From: Hansschlegelia zhihuaiae
GTDB lineage: Bacteria; Pseudomonadota; Alphaproteobacteria; Rhizobiales; Methylopilaceae
Assembly: GCF_004103825.1 (NCBI RefSeq)
Contig: NZ_RYFI01000007.1
Coordinates: 114,987-157,474, forward strand
Reading direction: 5' to 3'
Length of the DNA stretch: 42,488 nucleotides
In this document: positions 7,819 to 15,832 of the stretch, piece by piece
How the letters are laid out: every line of letters starts with the position of its first letter
How positions within the stretch are numbered: position 1 is the stretch's first letter
Position numbers and translations under genes: made by a program
The notes under the pieces: generated by a model
Told to the model about the DNA's origin: nothing
The model's input: only the letters and a program-made list of their open reading frames with translations
The model's database searches: none

Positions 7819-8790
7819 GTGTCGAAGAAGAACGTGACGATCATCACGGGATTTCTCGGAGCGGGCAAGACGACTTTGCTCAACAACATCCTCGAGCAGG
7901 GCGGGGACGAGAAGATCGCGGTCGTCATCAACGAGTATGGCGAAGTCGGGATCGACGGGCAGCTCGTCGTTGAGACAGCCGACACGATCGTCGAGCTCAA
8001 CAATGGCTGCATCTGCTGCACCGTCCGCGGAGACCTGGTCGCGGCGATTGGCGAACTCGTCTCGAGCGGCCGTCCGATCGACCGACTGATCGTCGAGACG
8101 TCCGGCCTGGCCGACCCGGCTCCGGTCATCCAGTCCTTCGTCCTGGACGACGTGCTCAAGTCGCATGTGCGGCTCGACGCGATCGTCACCGTCGTGGACG
8201 CCCGGCATTTCCGCGGCCAGGTCGCCAAGGACGAGGCGCGCGAACAGGTCGCCTTCGCCGACGTGCTTCTGATCAACAAGACCGATCTCGAGGACGCCGC
8301 CTCCCTCGACGCGACCGAGCGCGAGATCCGCCGGCTGAACCCGCTCGCCGCGATCCACCGCATCCGCGACGGCGCAGCGTCGCGCGCCGCGGTGCTCGAC
8401 ATCGGCGCCTTCGACCTCAAGAACCTGCTCGCGATCGAGCCCGACCTGCTCGGGGACCATGCGCATGAGCATGCGGACGACATCGCCTGCGTCGCTCTCA
8501 CGATCGCGGAGCCCCTGTCGCCCGACCTCTTCAACCGCTGGTTCGCGAGGTTCCAGCAGGCGCGCGGCCGCGACCTTCTGCGGATGAAGGGCGTCCTGAG
8601 CTTCGAGGGCGAGAACCGCCGATACGTCTTCCATGGCGTCCACATGACCGCCGACGGCCGACCGGGGCGCCCCTGGGGCGCGGGCGAAATCCGCGTGAGC
8701 CAGATCGTCTTCATCGGCCGACATCTCGACGCGGCGGAGATCGGGGACGGCGTCGCCGCCTGCCGGTCGCTCCCCGCCCAGGCGGCCTGA
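7819..8790 (+). CDS. G3E-family (CobW/P47K-like) GTPase metallochaperone
   Basis: 323 residues from GTG 7819; an in-frame TTG at 7795 is an alternative with a poorer ribosome-binding site. P-loop GFLGAGKTTLLNN, switch residues VINEYGEVGIDG, the metal-binding CxCC motif (NGCICCTVRGDL), ETSGLADPAP and the guanine-specificity motif INKTDLED are all present, plus a His-rich patch HAHEHADD about two-thirds along. The C-terminal CobW domain contains RKG-like RMKGVLSFEG. G3E GTPases deliver metal to target enzymes. The P47K activator of Fe-type nitrile hydratase belongs to this family. As the first gene of a Co-type nitrile hydratase operon it is most likely a cobalt insertase or chaperone for that enzyme. 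Confidence 0.92.
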   Translation: MSKKNVTIITGFLGAGKTTLLNNILEQGGDEKIAVVINEYGEVGIDGQLVVETADTIVELNNGCICCTVRGDLVAAIGELVSSGRPIDRLIVETSGLADPAPVIQSFVLDDVLKSHVRLDAIVTVVDARHFRGQVAKDEAREQVAFADVLLINKTDLEDAASLDATEREIRRLNPLAAIHRIRDGAASRAAVLDIGAFDLKNLLAIEPDLLGDHAHEHADDIACVALTIAEPLSPDLFNRWFARFQQARGRDLLRMKGVLSFEGENRRYVFHGVHMTADGRPGRPWGAGEIRVSQIVFIGRHLDAAEIGDGVAACRSLPAQAA

Positions 8791-8816
8791 CCCTCACCCC
8801 TTCCGGAGACCAGCCG

Positions 8817-9317
8817 ATGTCGCCTCTCGTCGCCGCAATGATCAGCCTCGGTGTTCTGGGCGCGATCGACACCTACATCACCGCGACCATCCTGCCCGTG
8901 CCGGTCTGGGTGACCTTCATCGCCTGGGCGTCGTTCTTCGCCTGCGGCGGCGGGTCCGACGGCTTCGTCAAGTCGGTCGCGCGGAACTGGACCGGCGTCG
9001 CGATCGCCTCGCTGACCCTGCTCGTCATCGCGATCGGCCCGAGCCATCCGATCTTCGCCGCCATCTGCGTCGGGCTCGGCACCTCGGCGATGGTCGCGGC
9101 CTCGGCGATCCCGCTGCTCGCCTTCCCGCCCGCGATCGTCTTCGGCTTCGCCTCGACGGTCGGAACCAGCGCGGCGACTGGCAAGACGATCCTGACCGGA
9201 GACATCAGCCACCCGACGATCGTCGCCGCGGTCGCGATGCTGGTCGGCGCGGGCTTCGGCTACCTCTCCGAGATCGGCACCAACATGCTGACCGCCAAGA
9301 AGCCGGCCGCGGCCTGA
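8817..9317 (+). CDS. DUF1097-family inner-membrane protein
   Basis: 166 residues, almost entirely hydrophobic, with about five transmembrane segments. It begins SPLVAAMISLGVLGAIDTYIT and contains ASFFACGGGSDGF and FGFASTVGTSAATGKT. This matches the DUF1097 pattern (about 160 residues, Gly-rich second loop). It sits 26 bases after the GTPase gene with GGAGA as ribosome-binding site and 28 bases before the beta subunit gene, so it belongs to the operon. Function of the family is unknown to me. Here it might move cobalt, a nitrile or the amide product, but the sequence shows no metal-binding His/Cys cluster. Confidence 0.8.
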   Translation: MSPLVAAMISLGVLGAIDTYITATILPVPVWVTFIAWASFFACGGGSDGFVKSVARNWTGVAIASLTLLVIAIGPSHPIFAAICVGLGTSAMVAASAIPLLAFPPAIVFGFASTVGTSAATGKTILTGDISHPTIVAAVAMLVGAGFGYLSEIGTNMLTAKKPAAA

Positions 9318-9345
9318 GCCCACCTTTCGAACGGAGCGACCAGAG

Positions 9346-10095
9346 ATGAAGCTTCAGCACACGCTCGGCGGGCTCGAGGGCCTCGGCCCCGTCTGGACCG
9401 AAACCCGCGTCTTCGTGGAGGAGTGGGAGAAGGGCATCTTCGGGATCCACACCGCCATGATGGCGCTGAGCCCGCAGCTGCCGCTGCCCGAGACCTCGAG
9501 CGTCTTCAAGACGGTCTGGACATGGGCGGACCTGCGCAAGGGCGCGGAGTCGATGAACCCCTTCGACTACTTCAAGTACCGCTACTACGAGAAATGGCTC
9601 GGCGGGATCTCAGGCTATTTCGTCGCCAACGGCTACATCACGGCGGACGAGCTCGAAGCCAAGACCGCCGAATACCTCACCGATCCGGATAAGCCGCTGC
9701 CGGAGGGCGGCGCGCCCGAGATCGACGCGCGAATCGTGCAGTATCTCGTCGACGGCGACTCGCCGAAGCGGGACGTCGATCCGAAGCCCGCATTCGCCGT
9801 CGGCGACACGGTGCTGATCAAGAACGTCCCGACCGTCGAGCACACCCGCCTGCCGGGCTTCCTGCGCAACAAGACGGGCGTCGTCACGGAAGTCTATCCT
9901 GGCGCCTATGTCTACCTCACGGACACCGGGGCGGACGGCATCGGCGACGCGATCGAGAAGGCGATGCCGGTCTATTGCGTGAAGTTCGACCCCGCCGACC
10001 TCTGGCCTGGCAACGCCGAGAGCAATTTTAGCCTCTACGCCGATCTCTACGCCGCTTATGTCGCCGAGCCGGTCCCGGCTGCGGCCGCCGCCTGA
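9346..10095 (+). CDS. nthB: Nitrile hydratase beta subunit
   Basis: 249 residues. The N terminus MKLQHTLGGLEGLGPV is the beta-subunit arm that wraps the alpha subunit. It is followed by FVEEWEKGIFGIHTAMMAL, DYFKYRYYEKWLGGI and the C-terminal SH3-like barrel AFAVGDTVLIKNVP ... HTRLPGFLRNKTGVVTEV, closing VKFDPADLW. The length is usual or slightly long, with an Ala/Pro-rich tail. Together with alpha it hydrates nitriles to amides in the cytoplasm. The order beta-alpha-activator is typical of cobalt-type operons, whereas iron-type operons usually run alpha-beta-P47K. No amidase gene is adjacent. Confidence 0.95.
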   Translation: MKLQHTLGGLEGLGPVWTETRVFVEEWEKGIFGIHTAMMALSPQLPLPETSSVFKTVWTWADLRKGAESMNPFDYFKYRYYEKWLGGISGYFVANGYITADELEAKTAEYLTDPDKPLPEGGAPEIDARIVQYLVDGDSPKRDVDPKPAFAVGDTVLIKNVPTVEHTRLPGFLRNKTGVVTEVYPGAYVYLTDTGADGIGDAIEKAMPVYCVKFDPADLWPGNAESNFSLYADLYAAYVAEPVPAAAAA

Positions 10096-10110
10096 CGGGG
10101 AGCGCAACCG

Positions 10111-10728
10111 ATGTCCGACCGCTTTTTCTACGACGCCGACCGCGAGAAGAAGAACGCGGCGCGCGCCAAGGCGCTGCAGGCTCTGCTCATCGAGAAGGGC
10201 GTCATCACCTCGAAGACCGTCGACACGGTGCTCGGCTATTTCGAGACCAAAATGGGTCCGTTCAACGGCGCGAAGGCGGTGGCGAAGGCCTGGGTCGACC
10301 CGGCCTACAGGGAGCGTCTGGTCGCCGACACGCCGGCCGCGATCGCGGAGCTCGACTTCCCTGAGGGCATGGCGGGCGCCGAGGGCGAGCACATGAAGGC
10401 CGTCGCCAATGGCGACGGCGTCCACAACCTCATCATCTGCACGCTCTGCTCCTGCTATCCGTGGCCGGTGCTGGGCCTGCCGCCCTACTGGTACAAGGAC
10501 CCGACCTTCCGGAGCCGCGCTGCGCGCGAGCCCCGCGCGGTGCTGAAGGAGTTCGGCCTCGACGTGCCCGCCGACGTCGAGATCAAGGTCTGGGACTCCT
10601 CCGCCCAGATCCGCTGGTTCGTCGTGCCCGAGCGCCCGGAGGGCACCGAGGGCATGAGCGAGGAGCAACTAGCCGCGCTCGTCACGCCCGAATCCATGAT
10701 GGGCGTCGCGGTCGCGAAAGCCGCCTGA
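10111..10728 (+). CDS. nthA: Nitrile hydratase alpha subunit, cobalt type
   Basis: 205 residues. The metal-binding claw is C110-T-L-C113-S114-C115, followed by [15 protein letters not shown]. Thr in the second position of CTLCSC marks cobalt-type enzymes (iron types have CSLCSC). C113 and C115 would be oxidised to sulfinic and sulfenic acid in the mature enzyme. It starts 15 bases after nthB with a GGGGAG ribosome-binding site. The rest of the fold is standard, including [16 protein letters not shown] and [14 protein letters not shown] near the C terminus. It forms the catalytic heterodimer with the upstream beta subunit. Confidence 0.96.
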   Translation: MSDRFFYDADREKKNAARAKALQALLIEKGVITSKTVDTVLGYFETKMGPFNGAKAVAKAWVDPAYRERLVADTPAAIAELDFPEGMAGAEGEHMKAVANGDGVHNLIICTLCSCYPWPVLGLPPYWYKDPTFRSRAAREPRAVLKEFGLDVPADVEIKVWDSSAQIRWFVVPERPEGTEGMSEEQLAALVTPESMMGVAVAKAA

Positions 10729-10743
10729 GCCGGATGATCCAGC

Positions 10744-11124
10744 ATGCTCATCAATTACGAGCAGTTCGCCGTCACCTCGATGATGGGCGCGGGCGACTCT
10801 CCGCCCCGCGCCAATGGCGGGCTGTGCTTCTCCGAGGAGTGGGAGCGCACGGCGTTCGGGGTCGCGCTCGCCCTCGCCCGCGAGGGCCTCTTCGAGTGGG
10901 AGGATTTCCGCCAGCAGCTGATCGCCTCGATCGACGGCTGGGAGAAGTCTCACGCGCTCGATGACGCGAGCTGGTCCTATTACGAGCGCTGGCTCGCCGC
11001 GCTCGAGGAGGCCGTGATCGACAGCGGGCTTTCGACCCGCGAGGAAATCGAAGCCAGGGTCGCCGGAGAAGGTTCGGACACGAGCCCGGCGGCCACATCA
11101 ACCCAAACAGGAGCCCCGCAATGA
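10744..11124 (+). CDS. Nitrile hydratase activator/accessory protein (P14K-like)
   Basis: 126 residues. GGLCFSEEWERTAFGVALALAREGLFEWEDFRQ and WSYYERWLAALEEAVIDSG match the small nitrile hydratase accessory proteins (NhlE/P14K type), which are homologous to the beta-subunit N-terminal half. In cobalt enzymes such proteins act as self-subunit-swapping chaperones that bring cobalt-loaded alpha to beta. The C-terminal tail is short and lacks an obvious metal-binding cluster. Start is 15 bases after nthA. Its stop overlaps the cbtB start (ATGA at 11121-11124), showing translational coupling of enzyme maturation and cobalt transport genes. Confidence 0.9.
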   Translation: MLINYEQFAVTSMMGAGDSPPRANGGLCFSEEWERTAFGVALALAREGLFEWEDFRQQLIASIDGWEKSHALDDASWSYYERWLAALEEAVIDSGLSTREEIEARVAGEGSDTSPAATSTQTGAPQ

Positions 11125-11306
11125 CGGGAACCACCGGGACTTTCGGTCAGGCCGCGGGGCGCGTCGACCAGTCGGCCCTCCCCGCGGCCTTCGCGGCCTT
11201 CACGCTCGGCGCGCTGATCATCTTCGCGGTCGGCTTCGCCGGCCCGCAGATGATCCACAACGCCGCCCACGACACCCGTCACGCCACGGGCTTCCCCTGC
11301 CACTGA
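11121..11306 (+). CDS. cbtB: CbtB-type cobalt transporter small subunit
   Basis: 61 residues with one transmembrane helix (ALPAAFAAFTLGALIIFAVGF) and a C-terminal His-containing tail, MIHNAAHDTRHATGFPCH, the hallmark of CbtB. The family is normally found directly before CbtA, often under cobalamin riboswitch control. Here it has no riboswitch and is instead embedded in the nitrile hydratase operon by an ATGA overlap with the activator gene. It is expected to act with CbtA in cobalt uptake across the inner membrane. Confidence 0.93.
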   Translation: MTGTTGTFGQAAGRVDQSALPAAFAAFTLGALIIFAVGFAGPQMIHNAAHDTRHATGFPCH

Positions 11307-11319
11307 ACCCGAGATCGCC

Positions 11320-12063
11320 ATGTTGAACCGGATCCTCGCCTGCGGGCTCTCGGCCGGGCTGCTTGTCGGCCTCTTCGCGGCCGCGCTGCAGCTGACCTTC
11401 GTGAGCCCGCTGATCCTGAAGGCCGAGGTCTATGAGGAGGCGGCCTCCGCGGCCCACGCCTCGGCCCCGGCGCATGAGCACGCGGCCGGCGCCGTCGACC
11501 ATGACCACGGCGAGGGCTGGGCGCCCGAAAACGGAGCCGAGCGGGCGGCCTTTACGACGCTCGCCACAGTCGCCTCGACGATCGGCTTCGCGCTGATGCT
11601 CGTCGCGGCCGCCGCTCTCTCGCCCGCGGGCCTCACGGTCCGGACCGGCGTGGCGTTCGGGCTCGCAGGCTTCGCCGCGACGGGGCTCGCGCCGAGCCTC
11701 GGCCTTGCGCCGGAGCTGCCCGGCTCGGCGGCGGGCGACCTCCTGCTGCGACAAGGCTGGTGGATCGCGACGGCCATCGCCACCGCCGCGGGGATCGCGC
11801 TGCTGGCCTATGGCCGCCCTGCCCTGAAGGCGCTCGGCGTCGCGCTCATGGCCGCGCCTCATCTGATCGGCGCGCCTGTGGCCGGCGCCCCGTCCAGCAC
11901 CGCCCCGGCAGAGCTTTCGGCGGCTTTCGCCGCGCAGGCGATCGTCGTCCAGGCCATCGTCTGGACGACCCTTGGGGCGGCCTGCGGCTATGTCTGGTCA
12001 CGGCAGGAGCGCTCGCGGACGGCGGCGCGCTCCAAGGCGCCGAAATCGGCGCTCGCCGCCTGA
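11320..12063 (+). CDS. cbtA: CbtA-type cobalt transporter
   Basis: 247 residues, about five to six transmembrane segments. N terminus MLNRILACGLSAGLLVGLFAAAL is followed by a loop rich in His and acidic residues (APAHEHAAGAVDHDHGEGW), probably a cobalt-binding periplasmic loop, and by the AxxHLIGAP motif (MAAPHLIGAPVAGAP) typical of CbtA. It is 13 bases after cbtB. Predicted to import Co2+ for loading the co-encoded nitrile hydratase. It appears to be the last gene of the operon: an inverted repeat follows and the next gene has its own spacing. Confidence 0.93.
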   Translation: MLNRILACGLSAGLLVGLFAAALQLTFVSPLILKAEVYEEAASAAHASAPAHEHAAGAVDHDHGEGWAPENGAERAAFTTLATVASTIGFALMLVAAAALSPAGLTVRTGVAFGLAGFAATGLAPSLGLAPELPGSAAGDLLLRQGWWIATAIATAAGIALLAYGRPALKALGVALMAAPHLIGAPVAGAPSSTAPAELSAAFAAQAIVVQAIVWTTLGAACGYVWSRQERSRTAARSKAPKSALAA

Positions 12064-12068
12064 CCCTT

Positions 12069-12107
12069 GTTGGCCGGAGTCTTGCGTCTCCGGCTGCGTC
12101 GGCCAAC
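12069..12107 (+). terminator. Inverted repeat after cbtA, candidate terminator
   Basis: GCCGGAG (12073-12079) pairs perfectly with CTCCGGC (12088-12094) across an 8-base loop. Alternatively GTTGGCC (12069-12075) pairs with GGCCAAC (12101-12107). The two pairings are mutually exclusive at their left arm. No T-run follows, so termination may be partial or Rho-assisted, and the GlxA-type gene could still receive read-through. Confidence 0.45.
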
Positions 12108-12129
12108 GGCCACCCCTCGAGTGTGAACC

Positions 12130-13152
12130 ATGCGCATCGTGATTCTCGCGCCGCCCGGGGTTCAGTCGCTGGACGTCGTCGGTCCGGCGGAGGTCTTCTG
12201 GGAAGCCGCGCGCCGACTCGGACGGCCGGACGCCTATGAGGTGAAGGTCATGGGCGCGACCGATGCGCCGATCGCCGGCACCGGGAGCCTGCGTTTCCTT
12301 CCGGACTGCACGATCGACGACCCGGACGAGCCGATCGACACCCTGCTGGTCGGCGGCGATCCCTCCTTCCAGGACATCGACCCGAAGGTGGTCGCCTGGA
12401 TCCGCCGCCGCGCGCCCACGATCCGCCGCTACGGTTCGGTCTGCACCGGCGTGTTCCTGCTCGCCGCGGCCGACCTGCTCGACGGACGGCGCGTCACCAC
12501 CCATTGGGAATGCGCCGAGAAGCTGGCGCGCGACTACCCGAAGGTGATCGTCGACAGCGACCAGATCTTCATCCAGGACGGCGCGCTCTGCACCACGGCC
12601 GGCGTCACCGCCGGCATGGACCTCGCGCTTGCGCTCGTCGAGGAGGATTACGGCCGCGACCTCGCGCTGATCGTCGCGCGCTATATGGTGATGTTCCTGA
12701 AGCGTCCCGGCGGGCAGTCGCAGTTCTCGGCCCATCTCGCGGCCCAGATGTCGGGCAAGAGCCCGATCCAGCAGGCGCAGGAATATGCGCTCGCCCATCT
12801 CGGCTCGCCGCTTTCGGTGGAGGTTCTCGCGCATGAAGCCGGCATGAGCGTGCGCAACTTCGCGAGGGTGTTCCGCAAAGAGATGGAGATGACGCCGGCC
12901 GACTTCGTCGAGGCCGCTCGGCTCGACGAAGCGCGACGCATGCTTCAGGACACGCCGGCGCCGCTCCAGCGCATCGCCGACGCCTGCGGATTCGGCAATG
13001 TGGACGTCATGCGCCGCGCCTTCATCCGCAATATCGGCGTGAGCCCGCTCGATTATCGTCGACGGTTCCGGTCGGCCTGGCCAGACGGCCAAGGCGCGCG
13101 TAGGCCCGGCGCGAGAAAGCCCGCTGGCGAGGAGCTTCAAATTCCCGTCTGA
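12130..13152 (+). CDS. GlxA-type transcriptional regulator (DJ-1/PfpI + AraC HTH)
   Basis: 340 residues. Residues 1-170 form a DJ-1/PfpI-like domain starting MRIVILAPPGVQSLDVVGP, with the nucleophile-elbow-like SVCTGVFLLAAADLL and THWECAEKL. Residues about 215-315 form the AraC/XylS double helix-turn-helix (VEVLAHEAGMSVRNFARVF, LQRIADACGFGNVDVMRRAF, GVSPLDYRRRF). Regulators of this group often respond to nitrogen compounds or amino-acid derivatives. Downstream of the nitrile hydratase operon in the same direction, it is a natural candidate to control it. This is inference from position only. Confidence 0.9.
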   Translation: MRIVILAPPGVQSLDVVGPAEVFWEAARRLGRPDAYEVKVMGATDAPIAGTGSLRFLPDCTIDDPDEPIDTLLVGGDPSFQDIDPKVVAWIRRRAPTIRRYGSVCTGVFLLAAADLLDGRRVTTHWECAEKLARDYPKVIVDSDQIFIQDGALCTTAGVTAGMDLALALVEEDYGRDLALIVARYMVMFLKRPGGQSQFSAHLAAQMSGKSPIQQAQEYALAHLGSPLSVEVLAHEAGMSVRNFARVFRKEMEMTPADFVEAARLDEARRMLQDTPAPLQRIADACGFGNVDVMRRAFIRNIGVSPLDYRRRFRSAWPDGQGARRPGARKPAGEELQIPV

Positions 13153-13169
13153 TGGGCGGCGGATGGCGC

Positions 13170-13205
13170 GAAGACTTGCCGCAGATCGAAGACTTTCCGC
13201 AGATC
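13170..13205. repeat. Tandem 18-bp direct repeat
   Basis: Two adjacent 18-base units, GAAGACTTgCCGCAGATC (13170-13187) and GAAGACTTtCCGCAGATC (13188-13205), differ at one base. They fill the short gap between the convergent GlxA-type and ATP-grasp genes and run into the stop codon of the latter (13204-13206). Confidence 0.85.
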
Positions 13206-15033
13206 AATACGTCGTTCGGCGGCCGTCGAGCGTGAAGCGCTCGAGCTGCTCCGCCAGCAGGGCGTCGAGGCGGCGATCCATCGTCGGGCCAAGCGGCGAG
13301 CGGCCGAGCGGCGTGCCGTAGCATCGCTGCAGGAAGTCGAAATCGATCCTTAGATCGCCGTGAAGGATGACGGCGCCGCGAGGCGTCAGGACGATATCCC
13401 AGCAAATGATCGCCCAGCCGCCGAAGGCGGCATGGGCCCGCGCCGCGAGAGCGCAGATCTCCGGCCAGTGCTTCAGGCGCACCCCCCGGACCGCGACGCC
13501 GGTCACGGGGTGGTCGTCGCAGCGCTCCACGCTCGGCGCATCGCCGTAAAGGGCGCCCAGCGCGCCGGTCTCGAGATCGATCGCCGCGCCCCAGACCTGT
13601 TCGCGGGACCTGGCCCAATCAGCCGCCGCGCTCGACCGGACGCGCGCCAGCCCATGAGTCACGCGAGGCGCGCCCGTCGCGTCGTCGAGGCAGGTGACGG
13701 CGCGGAAGACGACCTGCGACTCGTCCGAGAGGAACGCGACGCTCTCGTGGTTCCTCAAACCGGGCTGGATCAACATGTCTCCGGGCGCCGAGGCGAGCCG
13801 CATGAGGATGTCATCGAAACCCAGCGTCTCGCCGAACGGGCCTCGATAGACGAAGGGTTCGATCCGCCTGAAGCGCCGGGCCGTCCGGGCGCCTCCGCGG
13901 CGATCCTGCACCACGAGGTCGCGGTCGAACGCCGCGTGATCGCGGGAAGAGGTCACGACGCCGCGCGCGACGGTCGCGTAGACCGGCGCTGCCGGCAACT
14001 CCGCGGCTTCGCAGAGCCGACCAAAGAGCAGCCTGTCGTTCAGCTCGTCGACGGGAAGAGGACATGAAGCCTGGCGACGGATTCCGGCCGCCAGGCCGCC
14101 ATTCGTCTCGGCGTTCGTCATGAACTCATCGACGGCGGCCCGCCTGCTCACATGGAACAGGCCAAGGGCGTAATAGCTCTGCGGGCTGACTCCCTTTGCG
14201 CCGAGGCGCACGAGATCCACGACCTGCCTCAGGACGTTGGGTCCCCCGGACATCTGGACACTGGGAGCGAGGCTCAGGACCCGCCAGAACAGCATCGCGC
14301 CTCGCGCGATCCCACGGGTCAAGGCGCCCCTAAGCGGGGTCTGGGTCGGTCGCCGACCGGCTTGCAGAAGACCGAAATCGCGGATGACCGCCCGCGCCTT
14401 CCTGCCGATCGAGGCGGCGGGGAACTGGTAATTCTTGAGCGGACCGAATTCGGCGAGCAGCAGGGCGCAGATATAGGCGAGGACCGCGCTCAGCTCGCCC
14501 ATGTCGTTCAGATATTCCAGCCATTCCGTGGATTGCGAGTAGTCCGGCCAGGCGACCGAAATCCAGCCGACCGTCTGGGCGGCCAGTTGGATTGCGAAGC
14601 CGATCCACAGGATCGCCACCACCGAGCGCCGCGGCGCGAAAACGCGCCCGCCGCGGAAGATCAAATAGGCCGCGAGCAGCCAGACGGCGATCGACAGGCC
14701 CATCTCGGCCGGGCCATGGGCCACATCGAGGAACGTCTCGCCGAGGCTCCCTTCGATCGCGAGCAGAGCCATTCCGACCGCACACGAGGCCCAGGCGCGC
14801 CGCAGCCGCGGAGTCGCCCGATAGGCCCGAAGCTGGATGATCGTCCAGGCCAGGCCCATCGTCGCCACAACGTTGCTGCTGAGCTCGATCGGCGCGAAGC
14901 TGCGATAGGCCGGGATGCCGCTTGACGTCTGGATCAGCCAGACGGCCATGAGGACGAACAGGCCGCCGATCATCAGCCGCTTCGGCGAGGAGAAGAGCGG
15001 GTGGAGCGCCTCTTGGGCCTTCGTCTGAGCCAT
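13204..15033 (-). CDS. Membrane protein fused to a sugar-transfer-associated ATP-grasp domain
   Basis: 609 residues from ATG 15033, chosen because GGAGG precedes it by nine bases; the open frame extends further upstream without a better site. Residues about 15-210 contain roughly six transmembrane helices (for example RLMIGGLFVLMAVWLI, VVATMGLAWTIIQL, VVAILWIGFAIQLAA). Residues about 230-600 form an ATP-grasp domain of the ATPgrasp_ST type: SPQSYYALGLF, DKxxF-like NDRLLFGRLCEAAELP, LIQPGLRNHESV, and the metal/ATP end motif WAIICWDIVLTPRGAVILHGD. ATP-grasp enzymes ligate a carboxylate to an amine or thiol nucleophile. This subgroup occurs in polysaccharide loci. The membrane fusion suggests modification of a membrane-linked or exported substrate. 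It follows a two-component pair on the same strand after 103 bases. Confidence 0.8.
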   Translation of the reverse strand: MAQTKAQEALHPLFSSPKRLMIGGLFVLMAVWLIQTSSGIPAYRSFAPIELSSNVVATMGLAWTIIQLRAYRATPRLRRAWASCAVGMALLAIEGSLGETFLDVAHGPAEMGLSIAVWLLAAYLIFRGGRVFAPRRSVVAILWIGFAIQLAAQTVGWISVAWPDYSQSTEWLEYLNDMGELSAVLAYICALLLAEFGPLKNYQFPAASIGRKARAVIRDFGLLQAGRRPTQTPLRGALTRGIARGAMLFWRVLSLAPSVQMSGGPNVLRQVVDLVRLGAKGVSPQSYYALGLFHVSRRAAVDEFMTNAETNGGLAAGIRRQASCPLPVDELNDRLLFGRLCEAAELPAAPVYATVARGVVTSSRDHAAFDRDLVVQDRRGGARTARRFRRIEPFVYRGPFGETLGFDDILMRLASAPGDMLIQPGLRNHESVAFLSDESQVVFRAVTCLDDATGAPRVTHGLARVRSSAAADWARSREQVWGAAIDLETGALGALYGDAPSVERCDDHPVTGVAVRGVRLKHWPEICALAARAHAAFGGWAIICWDIVLTPRGAVILHGDLRIDFDFLQRCYGTPLGRSPLGPTMDRRLDALLAEQLERFTLDGRRTTY

Positions 15034-15136
15034 CGCCGCCGGCCTCCATGTGCCGCGCCCCGCGGGGGAGCTTGGACAGGTCGTAGCGTTTTGTGGAGGC
15101 CGCAACAATGTGCGCGCGGTCGATCCCTGGGCCGGG

Positions 15137-15832
15137 TCAGTGGTCGTCCGCCGAGATCGTATAGCCGAAACCGCGCACGGTCCGGATCAGCGGGCGCTTC
15201 TCGCCGTCGTCGACCTTGCGGCGCAGGAAGCGGATATGGACCTCGAGCACCTTGGTGCCGGGGTCGAAGGACAGCTTCCAGACTTCCGAGAGCAGCTCTT
15301 CGCGGCCGACCACGGCGCCGGGCGATTTCATCAGATGCTCGAGCAGGGCGTATTCCCTGGGCGTGAGCGGAATGCGGCGCTTTCCCCTGATCGCCACCCT
15401 TGCGGACGGGTCGAGCCTGAGATCCCCGACCTGCAGCATGCCGTCCCCGCCGGGCCGCGGAACCGCGAGGGGGCGGCGCAGCAGCGCCTCGATCCGCGCC
15501 AGCGCCTCGCCCAGCGCGAAGGGCTTGGTGAGATAGTCATCGGCGCCGCCCTTCAGCCCGTCGATCTTGTCCTGGAGCGTGTCCCGCGCCGTCAGCATCA
15601 GCACGAGGCTCGCGCAGCCGCGGGCGCGCAGCTCCCTGCAGACCTCGACGCCGTCGAGGCCCGGCATCATGCGGTCGAGCACGATCAGCGCGAAGCTCCG
15701 CGCCCCTGCGATCTCGAGCGCCTGCGCGCCGTTGTTCGCGACCTCGACCTGATAGCCTTCAGCCTCGAGCCCTCTCTTCAGCACCGAGCGCAGCCGGTGG
15801 TCGTCCTCGACGACGAGCAGCCGCGCGCTCAT
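15137..15832 (-). CDS. OmpR/PhoB-type response regulator
   Basis: 231 residues. The receiver has acidic pocket VVEDDH (residues 7-12), phospho-acceptor D53 in LIVLDRMMPGLDG, and Lys in DDYLTKPF. The winged-helix effector (residues about 135-228) has LTPREYALLEHLM and ends VRGFGYTIS. It overlaps the upstream histidine kinase gene by four bases (ATGA), so the two are a cognate pair. The operon has a GGAATA-N16-CGTT promoter element (see 17433-17458), placing the pair in the same putative ECF regulon as the neighbouring secreted-protein and peptide-export genes. Confidence 0.95.
   Translation of the reverse strand: MSARLLVVEDDHRLRSVLKRGLEAEGYQVEVANNGAQALEIAGARSFALIVLDRMMPGLDGVEVCRELRARGCASLVLMLTARDTLQDKIDGLKGGADDYLTKPFALGEALARIEALLRRPLAVPRPGGDGMLQVGDLRLDPSARVAIRGKRRIPLTPREYALLEHLMKSPGAVVGREELLSEVWKLSFDPGTKVLEVHIRFLRRKVDDGEKRPLIRTVRGFGYTISADDH

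Noticed and set aside
8798-8816. CCGGAGACCAGCC before the DUF1097 gene resembles a cobalamin riboswitch B12 box
   Set aside because: It is only the ribosome-binding site (GGAGA). The upstream 200 bases are coding sequence of the GTPase, with no riboswitch helices.
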